Shown here: positions 8,476 through 17,045 of the stretch, one piece after another | Layout: every line of letters starts with the position of its first letter | Position numbering within the stretch: position 1 is the stretch's first letter | Origin: SHVO01 sp964576515 | GTDB taxonomy: Bacteria > Pseudomonadota > Alphaproteobacteria > Rhodospirillales > Rhodospirillaceae | DNA: 64,000 nt | Assembly: GCA_964576515.1 (NCBI GenBank) | Contig: CAZNUW010000001.1 | Span: 558,001-622,000, forward strand | Direction of reading: 5' to 3' | The notes under the pieces: model-generated | Seen by the model: only the letters and a program-made list of their open reading frames with translations | The model's database searches: none | Told to the model about the DNA's origin: nothing | Program-made: the position numbers and the translations under genes

Positions 8476-10130
8476 AGGACACCTTTCGTCGAAGGCACGC
8501 CGCGGCCTTCCAGGCGCAGGGCCTGACGCAACGCGCGTCCGGCGGCCTTGAAACTGGCCTCCACCATGTGGTGGGAATTCTCGCCGGTGACCTTCAAGTG
8601 AATCGCGGCGTTGAGGCTGGTGGCAAATGAGCGGAAGAAGTGCGGCACCATTTCAGTGTTCAGGCCGCCCACCGCTTCGGCGGGGAACGCGCCTGTGAAG
8701 ACAAAGTAAGGCCGGCCGGACAGATCGATGGCGACTTCCGCAAGGGCTTCATCCAAAGGCGCCGTGAAGCCGAACCGCGCGATGCCCGCCTTATCGCCCA
8801 AAGCGCCGCTGATGGCCGCGCCGAGGGCCAGGGCACAGTCCTCGACCGAGTGATGCTGATCGATGTGCAGGTCACCCTTGCACTGCAACGACAGGCCAAA
8901 GCCGCCATGACTGGCGATCTGCATGAGCATGTGATCGAAGAAGCCGATGCCGGTGTCGATGCTGAGGACGTCCGGTCGCTCGAGCATCACGGTGACTTCG
9001 ATATCGGTTTCCTTGGTCTGCCGCCGCACGCTGTGCATGCGGGCGACTTCGGCACGGGATGAAACATCGGTGCACCCCAGGCACGCGAGCACCGCATCGT
9101 TCTGCTCGGGCGTCCCGATGGACACCCGTACCGTGCCGGGAATGTCGGCGCTGCGGTTGCGCGCGCGGATGCCCATGCGGCGCATGCGTTCGAGGAACGC
9201 GTCCGCGTCCCGAGTGCGCAGCAGAAGGAAGTTCGCCGCGCTGGGATAGACGTGTTCGACCAACGGCGAGGACATGAGCGCCGAGGCCATGCGCAGGCGC
9301 TCCGCAGTCAGGATACGCCGGCGTTCCTGCCCGGTGATCAGCCCGTTCGGCGTGAGGGCATCGAGTGCCGCGCGGATGCTGCTGCGCGGCAGCGGATAAG
9401 GCGCCATGATATTCCGCAGCGCGCGGATAATATCCGGCGCAGCGATGACGCAGCCGACGCGTTCACCGGCGAGAGCGTAAGCCTTCGAGAGCGTGCGCAA
9501 AACAACAAGGTTGGGCAGACGCGCCAGAAACGGCAGGACGCCTTCGGGCCGTTCGGTGAATTCCACATAAGCTTCGTCGATCACGACAAGTCCCTGCCCC
9601 GCACGCGCGTTGCAGAGGTCCACAATGTCGTTCATCGCCATGAGATGCCCCATGGGGGCGTTGGGCGACGGGATAAAGATCAGCTTGGTGCGATCGGTGC
9701 ACGCGCCGGTGATGCCGGACATATCCAACTGTCCGTCCTTGAGGGGCACGCGCAGCGTTTCGGCGCCTTGGACATTCGCCGCCACTTCGTACATGCCGAA
9801 GGTGGGCGGACCGATGAGGATCTGGTCCGTGCCGGCGCGGCAGAAGAGGCGCAAGAGGAGGTCGATCCCTTCGTCACTGCCACGCCCGAGGAGAATGCAT
9901 TCGGGGGCGACGCCGTAGATCTGGGACAGACGTTCACGCAAAGCCGGCGGCTGAGGCGAAGGATAGCGATTGTAGTTGTCTTCAGACGCGAGACGGCCCA
10001 GCGGGGGCCACGGGCTCTCATTGGCGTCGAGCTCAATGAAGGCGGCGCCCGCGCCTTCCGTGCGCGCCGAGCGATAAGCCGCGAAATCGCGCAAATCCGG
10101 CCGGATGAGATTGGTCAGCCAGGTCATCAC
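8472..10130 (-). CDS. hisCB: Histidinol-phosphate aminotransferase fused to imidazoleglycerol-phosphate dehydratase
   Basis: One open frame of 552 residues carries two enzymes. Residues 1 to about 355 are HisC, a fold-type I PLP aminotransferase with the PLP lysine in RTLSKAYALAG (Lys216) and YPSPQPPALRERL near the substrate site. Residues 365-552 are HisB dehydratase: RRQTKETDIEV, TGIGFFDHML, DQHHSVEDCALALG (His426-His427) and ENSHHMVEASFKA, the Mn-binding His clusters. The histidinol-phosphatase half found in enterobacterial HisB is absent, so that activity must come from elsewhere. ATGATG overlaps the hisD stop. I find no stop or restart signal between the two domains; a fused polypeptide is expected. 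Confidence 0.92.
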   Translation of the reverse strand: MMTWLTNLIRPDLRDFAAYRSARTEGAGAAFIELDANESPWPPLGRLASEDNYNRYPSPQPPALRERLSQIYGVAPECILLGRGSDEGIDLLLRLFCRAGTDQILIGPPTFGMYEVAANVQGAETLRVPLKDGQLDMSGITGACTDRTKLIFIPSPNAPMGHLMAMNDIVDLCNARAGQGLVVIDEAYVEFTERPEGVLPFLARLPNLVVLRTLSKAYALAGERVGCVIAAPDIIRALRNIMAPYPLPRSSIRAALDALTPNGLITGQERRRILTAERLRMASALMSSPLVEHVYPSAANFLLLRTRDADAFLERMRRMGIRARNRSADIPGTVRVSIGTPEQNDAVLACLGCTDVSSRAEVARMHSVRRQTKETDIEVTVMLERPDVLSIDTGIGFFDHMLMQIASHGGFGLSLQCKGDLHIDQHHSVEDCALALGAAISGALGDKAGIARFGFTAPLDEALAEVAIDLSGRPYFVFTGAFPAEAVGGLNTEMVPHFFRSFATSLNAAIHLKVTGENSHHMVEASFKAAGRALRQALRLEGRGVPSTKGVL

Positions 10131-11419
10131 GCGTTCTCCAACCGCAAGCCGACCGCCGCCGCGTGCGCCTCAAGGCCTTCGGCGCGGGCCATAGCCATGA
10201 CGGCGGGGCCGAGGCGCGCGAGGCCGCGCGCGGTGATGGTCTGGCTGGTCATGTTTTTCATGAAACTCTGTACCGAAAGCCCGCCTTGGGTGCGCGCGTA
10301 GCCGTAGGTGGGCAGCACGTGGTTGGTGCCGCTGGCGTAATCGCCGGCGGATTCCGGTGTCCACGGGCCGAGGAAGACGGAGCCGGCGTGGGCGATCTTC
10401 GGAAGTAAGCGCTGGGCCTCGCGCACATGCAGGATCAAGTGCTCGGTCGCGTAGCGGTTCGCGATGTCGAGGGCCGCGGCGATATTCGCCGCAACGATGA
10501 TACGCGCGTTGCGCAGGCTGGCGGCGGCGATCTTGCGCCGGGGGAGCCTCGCAAGCTGGCGTCTCACATGATCGCCGACCTGAGCGGCAAGCGCCTGCGA
10601 GGTGGTGACAAGCACCGCCTGCGCCGCCGTGTCGTGTTCCGCTTGCGCCAGCAGATCGGCCGCGACCCAGGCCGGCCTTGCGCTGTCGTCGGCGATGACC
10701 ATCACTTCGGAGGGACCCGCCGGCATATCGATCGCGGCGCCGCCCGGATCCTGCGCGACAAGTTGTTTGGCGAGGGTGACGTAGGCGTTGCCGGGGCCAA
10801 AGATCTTGTCGACCTTAGGAATGGTCTGCGTGCCATAGGCCATGGCGCCGATCGCTTGCACACCACCGACCGCGTAGATGTCCTTCAAACCACACAACTG
10901 TGCCGCCGCCAGCAAGGTCGGATCCACCGCGCCGTTCTTACCGGGCGGTGTGCAAACCACGACCTTCTTACATCCGGCGAGGCGCGCAGGGATGGCCTGC
11001 ATCAGCAATGTGGAGAACAACGGCGCGGTGCCGCCGGGGATATAGAGGCCGACAACTTCCAACGGCCGCCAATGCAAGGCGCAGCGCACGCCGGGCATGG
11101 TCTCGACTTTCGCCGCCTTTGGGATACCCGCTTTATGGAACGCCGCGATGTTCTTTTGCGCGAGACGCAGCGCCGCGCGGAGCGGCGCGGGCGTCGCCTT
11201 CACGCCGGCGGCGATGACGGCGGCAGGTATACGCAGGGCCCCGGGAACGGCGCCATCGAAGCGCCGCGTGTAGGCCGCCACGGCTGTATCACCCTCGTCC
11301 CTGACGCGGGCGAGGATGCGCGCGATATCCTTGACGTTCACATCGGCCTTTTGCGGTGGGCGCGTCAGGGCCGCTTTCCGGCGCGCGGCCGAAAGCTCGC
11401 TCCAGATGAAAGTTTTCAT
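10127..11419 (-). CDS. hisD: Histidinol dehydrogenase HisD
   Basis: The 430-residue NAD- and zinc-dependent enzyme catalyses the last two oxidations of histidine synthesis. Signatures include GLYIPGGTAPLFSTLLM, TPPGKNGAVDPTLLAAAQLCG, DMPAGPSEVMVIADD, LLAQAEHDTAAQAVLV and the C-terminal GPWTPESAGDYASGTNHVLPT loop with zinc-ligand His. Length is normal for the family. It begins 9 bp after the hisG stop and its stop overlaps the hisCB start. Confidence 0.96.
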   Translation of the reverse strand: MKTFIWSELSAARRKAALTRPPQKADVNVKDIARILARVRDEGDTAVAAYTRRFDGAVPGALRIPAAVIAAGVKATPAPLRAALRLAQKNIAAFHKAGIPKAAKVETMPGVRCALHWRPLEVVGLYIPGGTAPLFSTLLMQAIPARLAGCKKVVVCTPPGKNGAVDPTLLAAAQLCGLKDIYAVGGVQAIGAMAYGTQTIPKVDKIFGPGNAYVTLAKQLVAQDPGGAAIDMPAGPSEVMVIADDSARPAWVAADLLAQAEHDTAAQAVLVTTSQALAAQVGDHVRRQLARLPRRKIAAASLRNARIIVAANIAAALDIANRYATEHLILHVREAQRLLPKIAHAGSVFLGPWTPESAGDYASGTNHVLPTYGYARTQGGLSVQSFMKNMTSQTITARGLARLGPAVMAMARAEGLEAHAAAVGLRLENA

Positions 11420-11428
11420 GGGACGCGC

Positions 11429-12313
11429 CTAGTTCATCATCTTTTCGATGGGCAGGACGAGGATCGCGCTGCCGCCGGCGCTTTTGATGCGTTCCATGGT
11501 GTCCCAGAACACGGTCTCCTTACAGACAGCGTGGATCGCAACCATGTCCTCGCGATTGAGGTCGATTACCGTGGGCGCGTCGCAGCCGGGCAGAAGACTG
11601 GCGATCTCCTCCACCGCGCTGCGCGGCGCGTTCAGCATGATGTACTTGCTGTCCTCGGCCATGATGGCGCCGCGCATGCGTTCCAGAAGTCTCTGGACGA
11701 TGGCTTCCTTGGCGGCGCCGAAAGGTTGATCGGAGCGGATCAACAAGGCTTCGCTTTTGAGAATCGTCGTCAATTCGCGCAGGCCGTTCGCCGCCAGCGT
11801 CGCGCCGGAGGAGACGATATCGCAGATGGCGTCGGCGATCTTGAGGCGCGGCGCCACTTCGACCGAACCCGTCATGGTGACGGCGCGCGCATCGATGCCG
11901 CGGCCTTGCAGGTAATCCTGCAGGATGTGGGGGTATGAGGTTGCGATGGTGCGACCCTTGAGGTCGGATAGCGTCGTGATCTCGCCGCCGTCCGGCACCG
12001 AGACCGAGAGACGGCATTGCGAAAAGCCCAAGCGCTCAAGGATGGCGGCCGAAAACCGTTGGGCTGCAAATTTACTTTCGGCAAAGACGTTTTCGCCGAC
12101 GATGCCAAGATCGCACGTGCCGTCGCTGACGAACCCGGGAATGTCGTCGTCGCGCACGAGCAGAAGATCGATCGGCAGTTCCTTCACGCGACAGAACAGC
12201 TGATCCTTGCTGCGGTCGATGTGGAGGCCGCAGTTCTTAAGCAGCGAAAAACTCAAGTCCGAGATTCGGCCGCTTTTTTGCAAGCCGATGCGTACCCGCT
12301 CTACGTTGGTCAT
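11429..12313 (-). CDS. hisG: ATP phosphoribosyltransferase, long form HisG
   Basis: I start the gene at ATG 12313, which gives MTNVERVRIGLQKSGRISD, aligning with enterobacterial HisG; the frame is open 50 codons further upstream but has no family similarity there. The 294-residue protein has VRDDDIPGFVSDGTCDLGIVGENV, the PRPP loop SSGATLAANGLRE and the C-terminal regulatory domain ending SAILVLPIEKMMN, so it is the long form inhibited by histidine and needs no HisZ. It catalyses the first step and opens the his structural genes, 67 bp downstream of the TrpR-like gene. Confidence 0.95.
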   Translation of the reverse strand: MTNVERVRIGLQKSGRISDLSFSLLKNCGLHIDRSKDQLFCRVKELPIDLLLVRDDDIPGFVSDGTCDLGIVGENVFAESKFAAQRFSAAILERLGFSQCRLSVSVPDGGEITTLSDLKGRTIATSYPHILQDYLQGRGIDARAVTMTGSVEVAPRLKIADAICDIVSSGATLAANGLRELTTILKSEALLIRSDQPFGAAKEAIVQRLLERMRGAIMAEDSKYIMLNAPRSAVEEIASLLPGCDAPTVIDLNREDMVAIHAVCKETVFWDTMERIKSAGGSAILVLPIEKMMN

Positions 12314-12380
12314 GGAAGATGATCCTGAATGTTGGCGACTTCGGGCGAACGCTCCCGAAGGCACGCGAACGCCAGGTGAC

Positions 12381-12707
12381 TTACGCTCTGCCCTTGGGAT
12401 GCAGGCGGTCGAGAACAACGCGATAGCCGCGATGTCGCTCATGTTGAAGGAAACGGGCCACACGGGTCACGGTGGCGATACTGGCGCTGGAGCGTTCGGC
12501 CACTTCCCGCTGCGGCATTTCCATATTTAATAGTTGGGCAACCGCCCAGCGTTGACGCAGGGCTTCGATTTCACTGGGCGTGCACAGATCGTGCAAAAAA
12601 CGCGTGACCTCGTCCACGCCCGTCAAAGACATCATCGCGTCTTCGAGAGGCGCAAGCTGCGTGCCGCGCGCGGGCGCCCCCGGGAGGTTTCGTTTCTGTC
12701 TAACCAT
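12381..12707 (-). CDS. TrpR/YerC-YecD family transcriptional regulator
   Basis: The 108-residue protein matches the Trp-repressor-like YerC/YecD family: FLHDLCTPSEIEALRQRWAVAQLL is the oligomerisation part and QREVAERSSASIATVTRVARFL is the helix-turn-helix. It is the first gene on the strand leading into hisG. TrpR-type regulators linked to histidine genes are known in some gammaproteobacteria, so control of this operon is the natural inference. An 18-bp palindromic sequence lies 17 bp upstream. Effector (histidine or another ligand) is unknown from sequence. Confidence 0.82.
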   Translation of the reverse strand: MVRQKRNLPGAPARGTQLAPLEDAMMSLTGVDEVTRFLHDLCTPSEIEALRQRWAVAQLLNMEMPQREVAERSSASIATVTRVARFLQHERHRGYRVVLDRLHPKGRA

Positions 12708-12723
12708 GCATCACCATAGCGGT

Positions 12724-12741
12724 GTATTATCATAGTAATAC
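12724..12741. promoter_or_regulatory. Palindromic operator-like site upstream of the his regulator
   Basis: GTATTA (12724-12729) and TAATAC (12736-12741) form a perfect 6-6-6 inverted repeat, placed 17 bp before the TrpR-like start and 19 bp before the plus-strand gene at 12760. Its position fits autoregulation and his operon control; no binding is demonstrated. Confidence 0.55.
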
Positions 12742-12759
12742 GTTAGCGCAAGAGGCTAT

Positions 12760-13278
12760 ATGCTTAATTTTGACTTCGCGGCCTTGAGTCTCAGTTCAGG
12801 GCTACGGCGCGGCGTCGATATTACTGTGTCGGTCGGCGATAAACAGGTGAGGCTCCTCGCGGTGGATCTGAAATCCGGCTGCTTCAACGATACCGGACGC
12901 TGGAAAAAGACCGATTGCGAGACGTTCCACAAACAGATCACGATCCTCGAACAATGGATCGATGCGCGCGCAAGCGAAGACTTGCCCTTCCTCGTGCTCG
13001 GCGACTTCAATCACCGTTTCACGGACCTCCAGGACTCGATGTGGACCGACATCGACGACAGCACGCCGCCAAACGCCGATCTCATGGACGCGGGCGCCGG
13101 GCAGACGGCGACCTGCTGGAACAAAAAATATCCCGAGTATATCGACCATATCGTTGCCGATCTCCGGGCTGCCAAGCTGGTCGTGAGCGGATCGTTTCAG
13201 CCGATGCACTATGACGAGAAGATCATCGACGACCGCATTAGCGACCATTGCCCTGTATCCGTTCGCGTTGCGTTTTGA
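12760..13278 (+). pseudogene. N-terminally truncated endonuclease/exonuclease/phosphatase-family protein
   Basis: The 172 residues correspond to the C-terminal part of the EEP superfamily: the metal/catalytic block LVLGDFNHRF (GDFN, about residues 82-91), DHIVAD and the terminal SDHCPVSV are present. Full-length members start with a nuclease strand containing a W-N-x-E-type motif, missing here. The reading frame begins immediately after the his operator region, so the 5' part was probably lost by deletion at the edge of the accessory region. It lacks the N-terminal metal ligand and is unlikely to be active. Small truncated paralogues that retain function cannot be excluded. Confidence 0.65.
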
Positions 13279-13359
13279 TCACGTCGCGGCCATGCGCTGT
13301 GCGTCACGGGCAGAGCTGATAAGTGCAAGAAGGCGTATCGTTCATGAGCCATCCTGCCG

Positions 13360-16300
13360 TTAGCGTTCCACCCCCCGATCTCTCCCCCGAATAAAATCAA
13401 TAGCACGGCTGATGCCGGGCGCCTGCATGACACGCCCCAGTCGTGACTCCATATCTATGCCCAGCTCCTTGCTCCGGTTGCGCATTAAAGATTCAAGCTG
13501 CGGATCGCGCTTGAGTTCGCGCGCCATCTCCGTCATGCGGCCTTCGATGCGCTTGCGGGCTTGTTCGTGTTGCCAGCCATAAAGCTTGTCATGGCGAGCC
13601 TCTAAACTCTTCCATTCCTTCGCCATACGCTCGGCGCGCAAGCCTGGATCACGCGCAACGCGGTCCTCGTGATGGATCGCTGCCGTCAATTCCTGGCTAC
13701 GCTCCTTGCCACGCAGTTCCATCATAGCCTTAAACGTCTGTGGCTCATGACGCATGGCGGTGTTGAGGTCGCGAGTCGCATTTGGCCGCAGATCATCGAG
13801 CGCCTTGCCGGCGTCCTTCAATTCGTGGCTTTGATATTCAAGCGTCGGCAACTGCTGTTGCCGCTGACGCTCCACGGCCTCCCATGCGCTCGCGTACCGA
13901 TCCACGGCCTGTTCCAAAGATTGTTCCGGTGTCAGCGGGGTCGGGACCGGCGTGTGCGTCGGAATCTTAAGATCGCGGTCAAACTTTGGCGTCGCACGCG
14001 ACGGCGAGAGTTTGAGCCCATCGAACATGCTGCGCTTACGTTCGGGCGCTTTCTCAAGCTCGGGGGCTTTGGTGCGCTCGGGCGCCTGCGTTCTCTCTGG
14101 CGTCCGCACGAAGATCTCGCTGCGAATGTCGATGCCGCGCCTGTGAGCGTAGTCGAGCGTGGTTTCCTTGGCCTGGCTACGGGAGAGACGCGCCGAAAAC
14201 ACGTCCATACCCGCAAACTCATCTCGTGCGACATACATGGTCGCCTGCTCGCGATGCCGCGACATCGAAACGTAAGTCAAGTGTCTGTCCATCGAATTTG
14301 AGGCGAATACAAAGCTCCTATCCACGGTGGCACCCTGGGCCTTGTGAATGGTCGTCGCGTAGCCGTGATCGACGGCGGCATAGTCGGCCATCGACACGCC
14401 AACCGTCCGCCCTGGTCCGCGCGCGCTGTCGAGGCGAATGTCCAGGCGCCCGTCGTCGGCTCGCTCGACGGTGCCTAACATGCCATTCTTCACGCCAAGG
14501 TTGGGGTTGTTCTCGCGGAACAGAACGCGGTCGCCAGCGGCAAAGGCTCGCTCCCCTACTGTCGTCTCGTACAACCGTTCGTTTTGAAGCTCGCCACGCT
14601 CTCGCCGCGCCGTACGGATGGCCTCATTCAACTGCTCCACGTCGATCCGGCGATGGGCCAGGACGAGACGGCTATCCTCGGGATGGGCGTCCCTGTCGGC
14701 CATTACATCGCGCACGATGGCCGCCCGCGCGCTGTCGCCGTCCGGGCAGAACTGGATGCGGTCATGCTCCGCATAGGCCATGAGGCCCCTGTGGGTGTTG
14801 TGACGGCCGAAGTCGAGGGAGGCGTCCCGCTGCCAGCCTTCGCGTTGCCGCCGAATCTCACCAAGCTCGGCAAAGCCAACGCGCTCGGTGACGGCGCGGA
14901 ACGCCGCACCAGGACCGATGGGTTGCAACTGTTCGGGATCGCCCACCAGGACGATCTTGGCGCCCGCCCGGTCGGCCTCGGCAACAAACCGCGAAAGCTG
15001 ACGCGAACCCACCATGCCCGCCTCGTCGATCACAAAAATATCCTTCGGCCCGATCTGGTCATATCCGCGATCCCAACCCCGCTCCCAGCTCGCCAGGGTT
15101 CGTGACTTGATGCCGGAGGATTCCTCCAAGCCTTCGGCGGCTTTGCCGGCGAGTGCGGCGCCATGGACGCGGTAGCCCTCGGCCTCCCACGCTTTGCGGG
15201 CCACCCCAAGCATGGTGCTCTTACCGGCACCGGCCAATCCGACCACGGCGCTGATGCGTTCCGGCCCCGTGATATGCCGCACAGCCTCGCGTTGTTCATC
15301 GGCAAGCTGCGGCACTTGCTCAATGGCTTTCTCGACCCGCCGGTGATGCACGGCGTAATCCCGCGCTAGGTCCATACGGTCGGCGCTGTCGGCCATCTGC
15401 TGTTCAATGCCGATCATCTCTTTGGTCGAATAGCGCGCCTGCTGAATGGTGCGCCCGGCCTCGTCCCGCTGCTCGGGCTGCAACTCCACAAGGGCCGGGG
15501 ATGACATGGCTTTGCTAAAGGCCGCCTGGAAGTCCTCGGGCTTCTCGATGTAGCGATGCACGGTGCGCGCTACATCGTGGCGGTCGAACACGGACTTTTC
15601 GTTGGTGATGACCGTAAGGGCTTGTTCCGGCCGTTCGCGGATAAGACGGGCATTCTCGCGCTCGGCGTCCCGGTCCAAACGAGAGCGGACCACATGAAGG
15701 CCGCGCCGCTCCATTTGCGTGGCATGGACGCCCATGTGCTGCGTGGGCTCGATCTCAAGGCCCATGTCGCGGTGCGAGCGGTGATCTATGCGAATGTCGT
15801 GGCCGGCGAGTGCAAGGGCACGATTGGCCTTTAGCTCCCATTCTTCGCGCAGCACCCGCAACTGCTCGTGCGACGTGGGCAAGCCCAAGGCCGCAAGCTT
15901 CTTATTCTCAAGTTCAAAGTCCGACTTCTCGCCAAGGCCGTGCTCCTCGACCTTGCGCGTCGTCACCAGGATATGTGCATGGTGATTCCGTTCATCCATA
16001 TCCTTGTCGGGCCGATGAATGGTGAGGTCCACCGCCACCCCGTACTTGTCGGCGATGTGGTGGCTAAAATCACGCGCGAGGGCCAGGCGCTGGGCGTCGT
16101 CCATTTCGTGCGGCAGAGAGATTTCAAACTCACGGGCCACGCGGGCGTCTTTGCGCTTTTCCGCAAACTCCGCTGCGTTCCAAAGCTGCGAGCGATCTTT
16201 TGCCCATTCGGCCTGGGAGCCTTCGGGCAAAATGATCTCCTCATGCACGATGCCGCGCTTGCGCGTGAAATCGTGCGTGAGGCCGTCGCGCTCATTGGTG

Positions 16301-16392
16301 ATCTTTTGGCCGGAACGATAGGCGGCCGCTGCCACGGCACTCTTGCCTTGGCCGCGCGAGACCGGCTTCATGGTCAGGTGATAGATCGCCAA
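13360..16392 (-). CDS. traA: Ti-type conjugative relaxase/helicase TraA (MOBQ)
   Basis: I start at TTG 16392, preceded by GGAGGA, because MAIYHLTMKPVSRGQG is the family N-terminus. The 1010-residue product has the MobA/MobL relaxase domain (about 1-230) with candidate catalytic Tyr25 in AAAAYRSGQ and the metal-binding DERNHHAHIL, then a TraI-like helicase (about 360-760) with Walker A GLAGAGKST near residue 390, Walker B FVIDEAGMVG and GYATTIHKAQGATVDRS. A charged coiled C-terminus follows. It nicks oriT and unwinds DNA for transfer. It is divergent from traD-traG with oriT in between, the Ti plasmid arrangement. Confidence 0.92.
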   Translation of the reverse strand: MAIYHLTMKPVSRGQGKSAVAAAAYRSGQKITNERDGLTHDFTRKRGIVHEEIILPEGSQAEWAKDRSQLWNAAEFAEKRKDARVAREFEISLPHEMDDAQRLALARDFSHHIADKYGVAVDLTIHRPDKDMDERNHHAHILVTTRKVEEHGLGEKSDFELENKKLAALGLPTSHEQLRVLREEWELKANRALALAGHDIRIDHRSHRDMGLEIEPTQHMGVHATQMERRGLHVVRSRLDRDAERENARLIRERPEQALTVITNEKSVFDRHDVARTVHRYIEKPEDFQAAFSKAMSSPALVELQPEQRDEAGRTIQQARYSTKEMIGIEQQMADSADRMDLARDYAVHHRRVEKAIEQVPQLADEQREAVRHITGPERISAVVGLAGAGKSTMLGVARKAWEAEGYRVHGAALAGKAAEGLEESSGIKSRTLASWERGWDRGYDQIGPKDIFVIDEAGMVGSRQLSRFVAEADRAGAKIVLVGDPEQLQPIGPGAAFRAVTERVGFAELGEIRRQREGWQRDASLDFGRHNTHRGLMAYAEHDRIQFCPDGDSARAAIVRDVMADRDAHPEDSRLVLAHRRIDVEQLNEAIRTARRERGELQNERLYETTVGERAFAAGDRVLFRENNPNLGVKNGMLGTVERADDGRLDIRLDSARGPGRTVGVSMADYAAVDHGYATTIHKAQGATVDRSFVFASNSMDRHLTYVSMSRHREQATMYVARDEFAGMDVFSARLSRSQAKETTLDYAHRRGIDIRSEIFVRTPERTQAPERTKAPELEKAPERKRSMFDGLKLSPSRATPKFDRDLKIPTHTPVPTPLTPEQSLEQAVDRYASAWEAVERQRQQQLPTLEYQSHELKDAGKALDDLRPNATRDLNTAMRHEPQTFKAMMELRGKERSQELTAAIHHEDRVARDPGLRAERMAKEWKSLEARHDKLYGWQHEQARKRIEGRMTEMARELKRDPQLESLMRNRSKELGIDMESRLGRVMQAPGISRAIDFIRGRDRGVER

Positions 16393-16467
16393 AACGATCC
16401 TCCGCCTGCCCCCGCGCCGCACCCCCTCGGGGCCGGGAACGTGTCGCTACTCTATCTCCAAGCACCT

Positions 16468-16497
16468 GAGTTGCGAAGCAACTCGTAAGTGCGCCCT
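16468..16497 (+). other. Origin of transfer (oriT) with MOBQ/IncQ-type nic site
   Basis: A hairpin GAGTTGC-GAA-GCAACTC (16468-16484) is followed at once by GTAAGTGCGCCCT (16485-16497), the IncQ/Ti-type nic sequence in which cleavage is expected between G16493 and C16494. The site lies in the 335-bp gap between traA and traD, exactly where MOBQ systems carry oriT. Confidence 0.88.
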
Positions 16498-16727
16498 TCC
16501 GGTTTTCGCTTCGCTCCAACCCTCGGTGCGGCGGTGTGCTCGCTGTCGCTCGCAACAGTCCCACAATCTATCGGAATATTTTGGGAACTGACTCGTCTTA
16601 CGTGCGTTTATACCGTCGCCGGTGTGTGTATATCGCAACCGGACAACTGGAAAGCGAAATCAGGCGCTTCAGTTTCGGTACGCCAGAGCTTCCCACCCGC
16701 GTCTCAGTACATACCGGGAGAGCCAAC

Positions 16728-17045
16728 ATGGCACGACGTACTATTGAACAGCGCCTCGAACACCTCAAAGCACAGCAGAGAACCCTGCAAGCGCGCATGG
16801 GCAAGCAGGAACGCGCTAAAGACACGCGCCGTAAGGTGCTGCTTGGCGCGTTCGTCCTGCACCGCTTGGAAAAGTCCGATACCTCGGAGTTTTCCAAGAA
16901 CCTGCGCGACTGGCTCGGCAAGGAGCTTCCGAAGTTCCTGAGCCGGGATGACGACGCCGCTTTGTTTGAAGACCTGATCGACACGACAAGAATCAAAAAC
17001 AGCAATGGCGGCAACGGGGGAGAGACACGGCAGCAGCCGTCATGA
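16728..17045 (+). CDS. traD: Conjugal transfer protein TraD-like (relaxosome accessory)
   Basis: The 105-residue basic protein starts at ATG 16728 after GGGAG. It contains KDTRRKVLLGAFVLHRLEK, the block typical of the small Ti-type TraD family, and a predicted N-terminal coiled coil (TIEQRLEHLKAQQRTLQARM). The acidic C-terminal end FLSRDDDAALFEDLID is also family-like. Its TGA overlaps the start of traG by 4 bp. A separate TraC is not seen, so this protein may be the only auxiliary relaxosome factor. Confidence 0.75.
   Translation: MARRTIEQRLEHLKAQQRTLQARMGKQERAKDTRRKVLLGAFVLHRLEKSDTSEFSKNLRDWLGKELPKFLSRDDDAALFEDLIDTTRIKNSNGGNGGETRQQPS

Noticed and set aside
12783..12790. TTGAGTCT in the truncated EEP gene as left att site of the tRNA element
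   Set aside because: Only 8 bp match the repeat; the 37-bp copy at 33358-33394 is far better.
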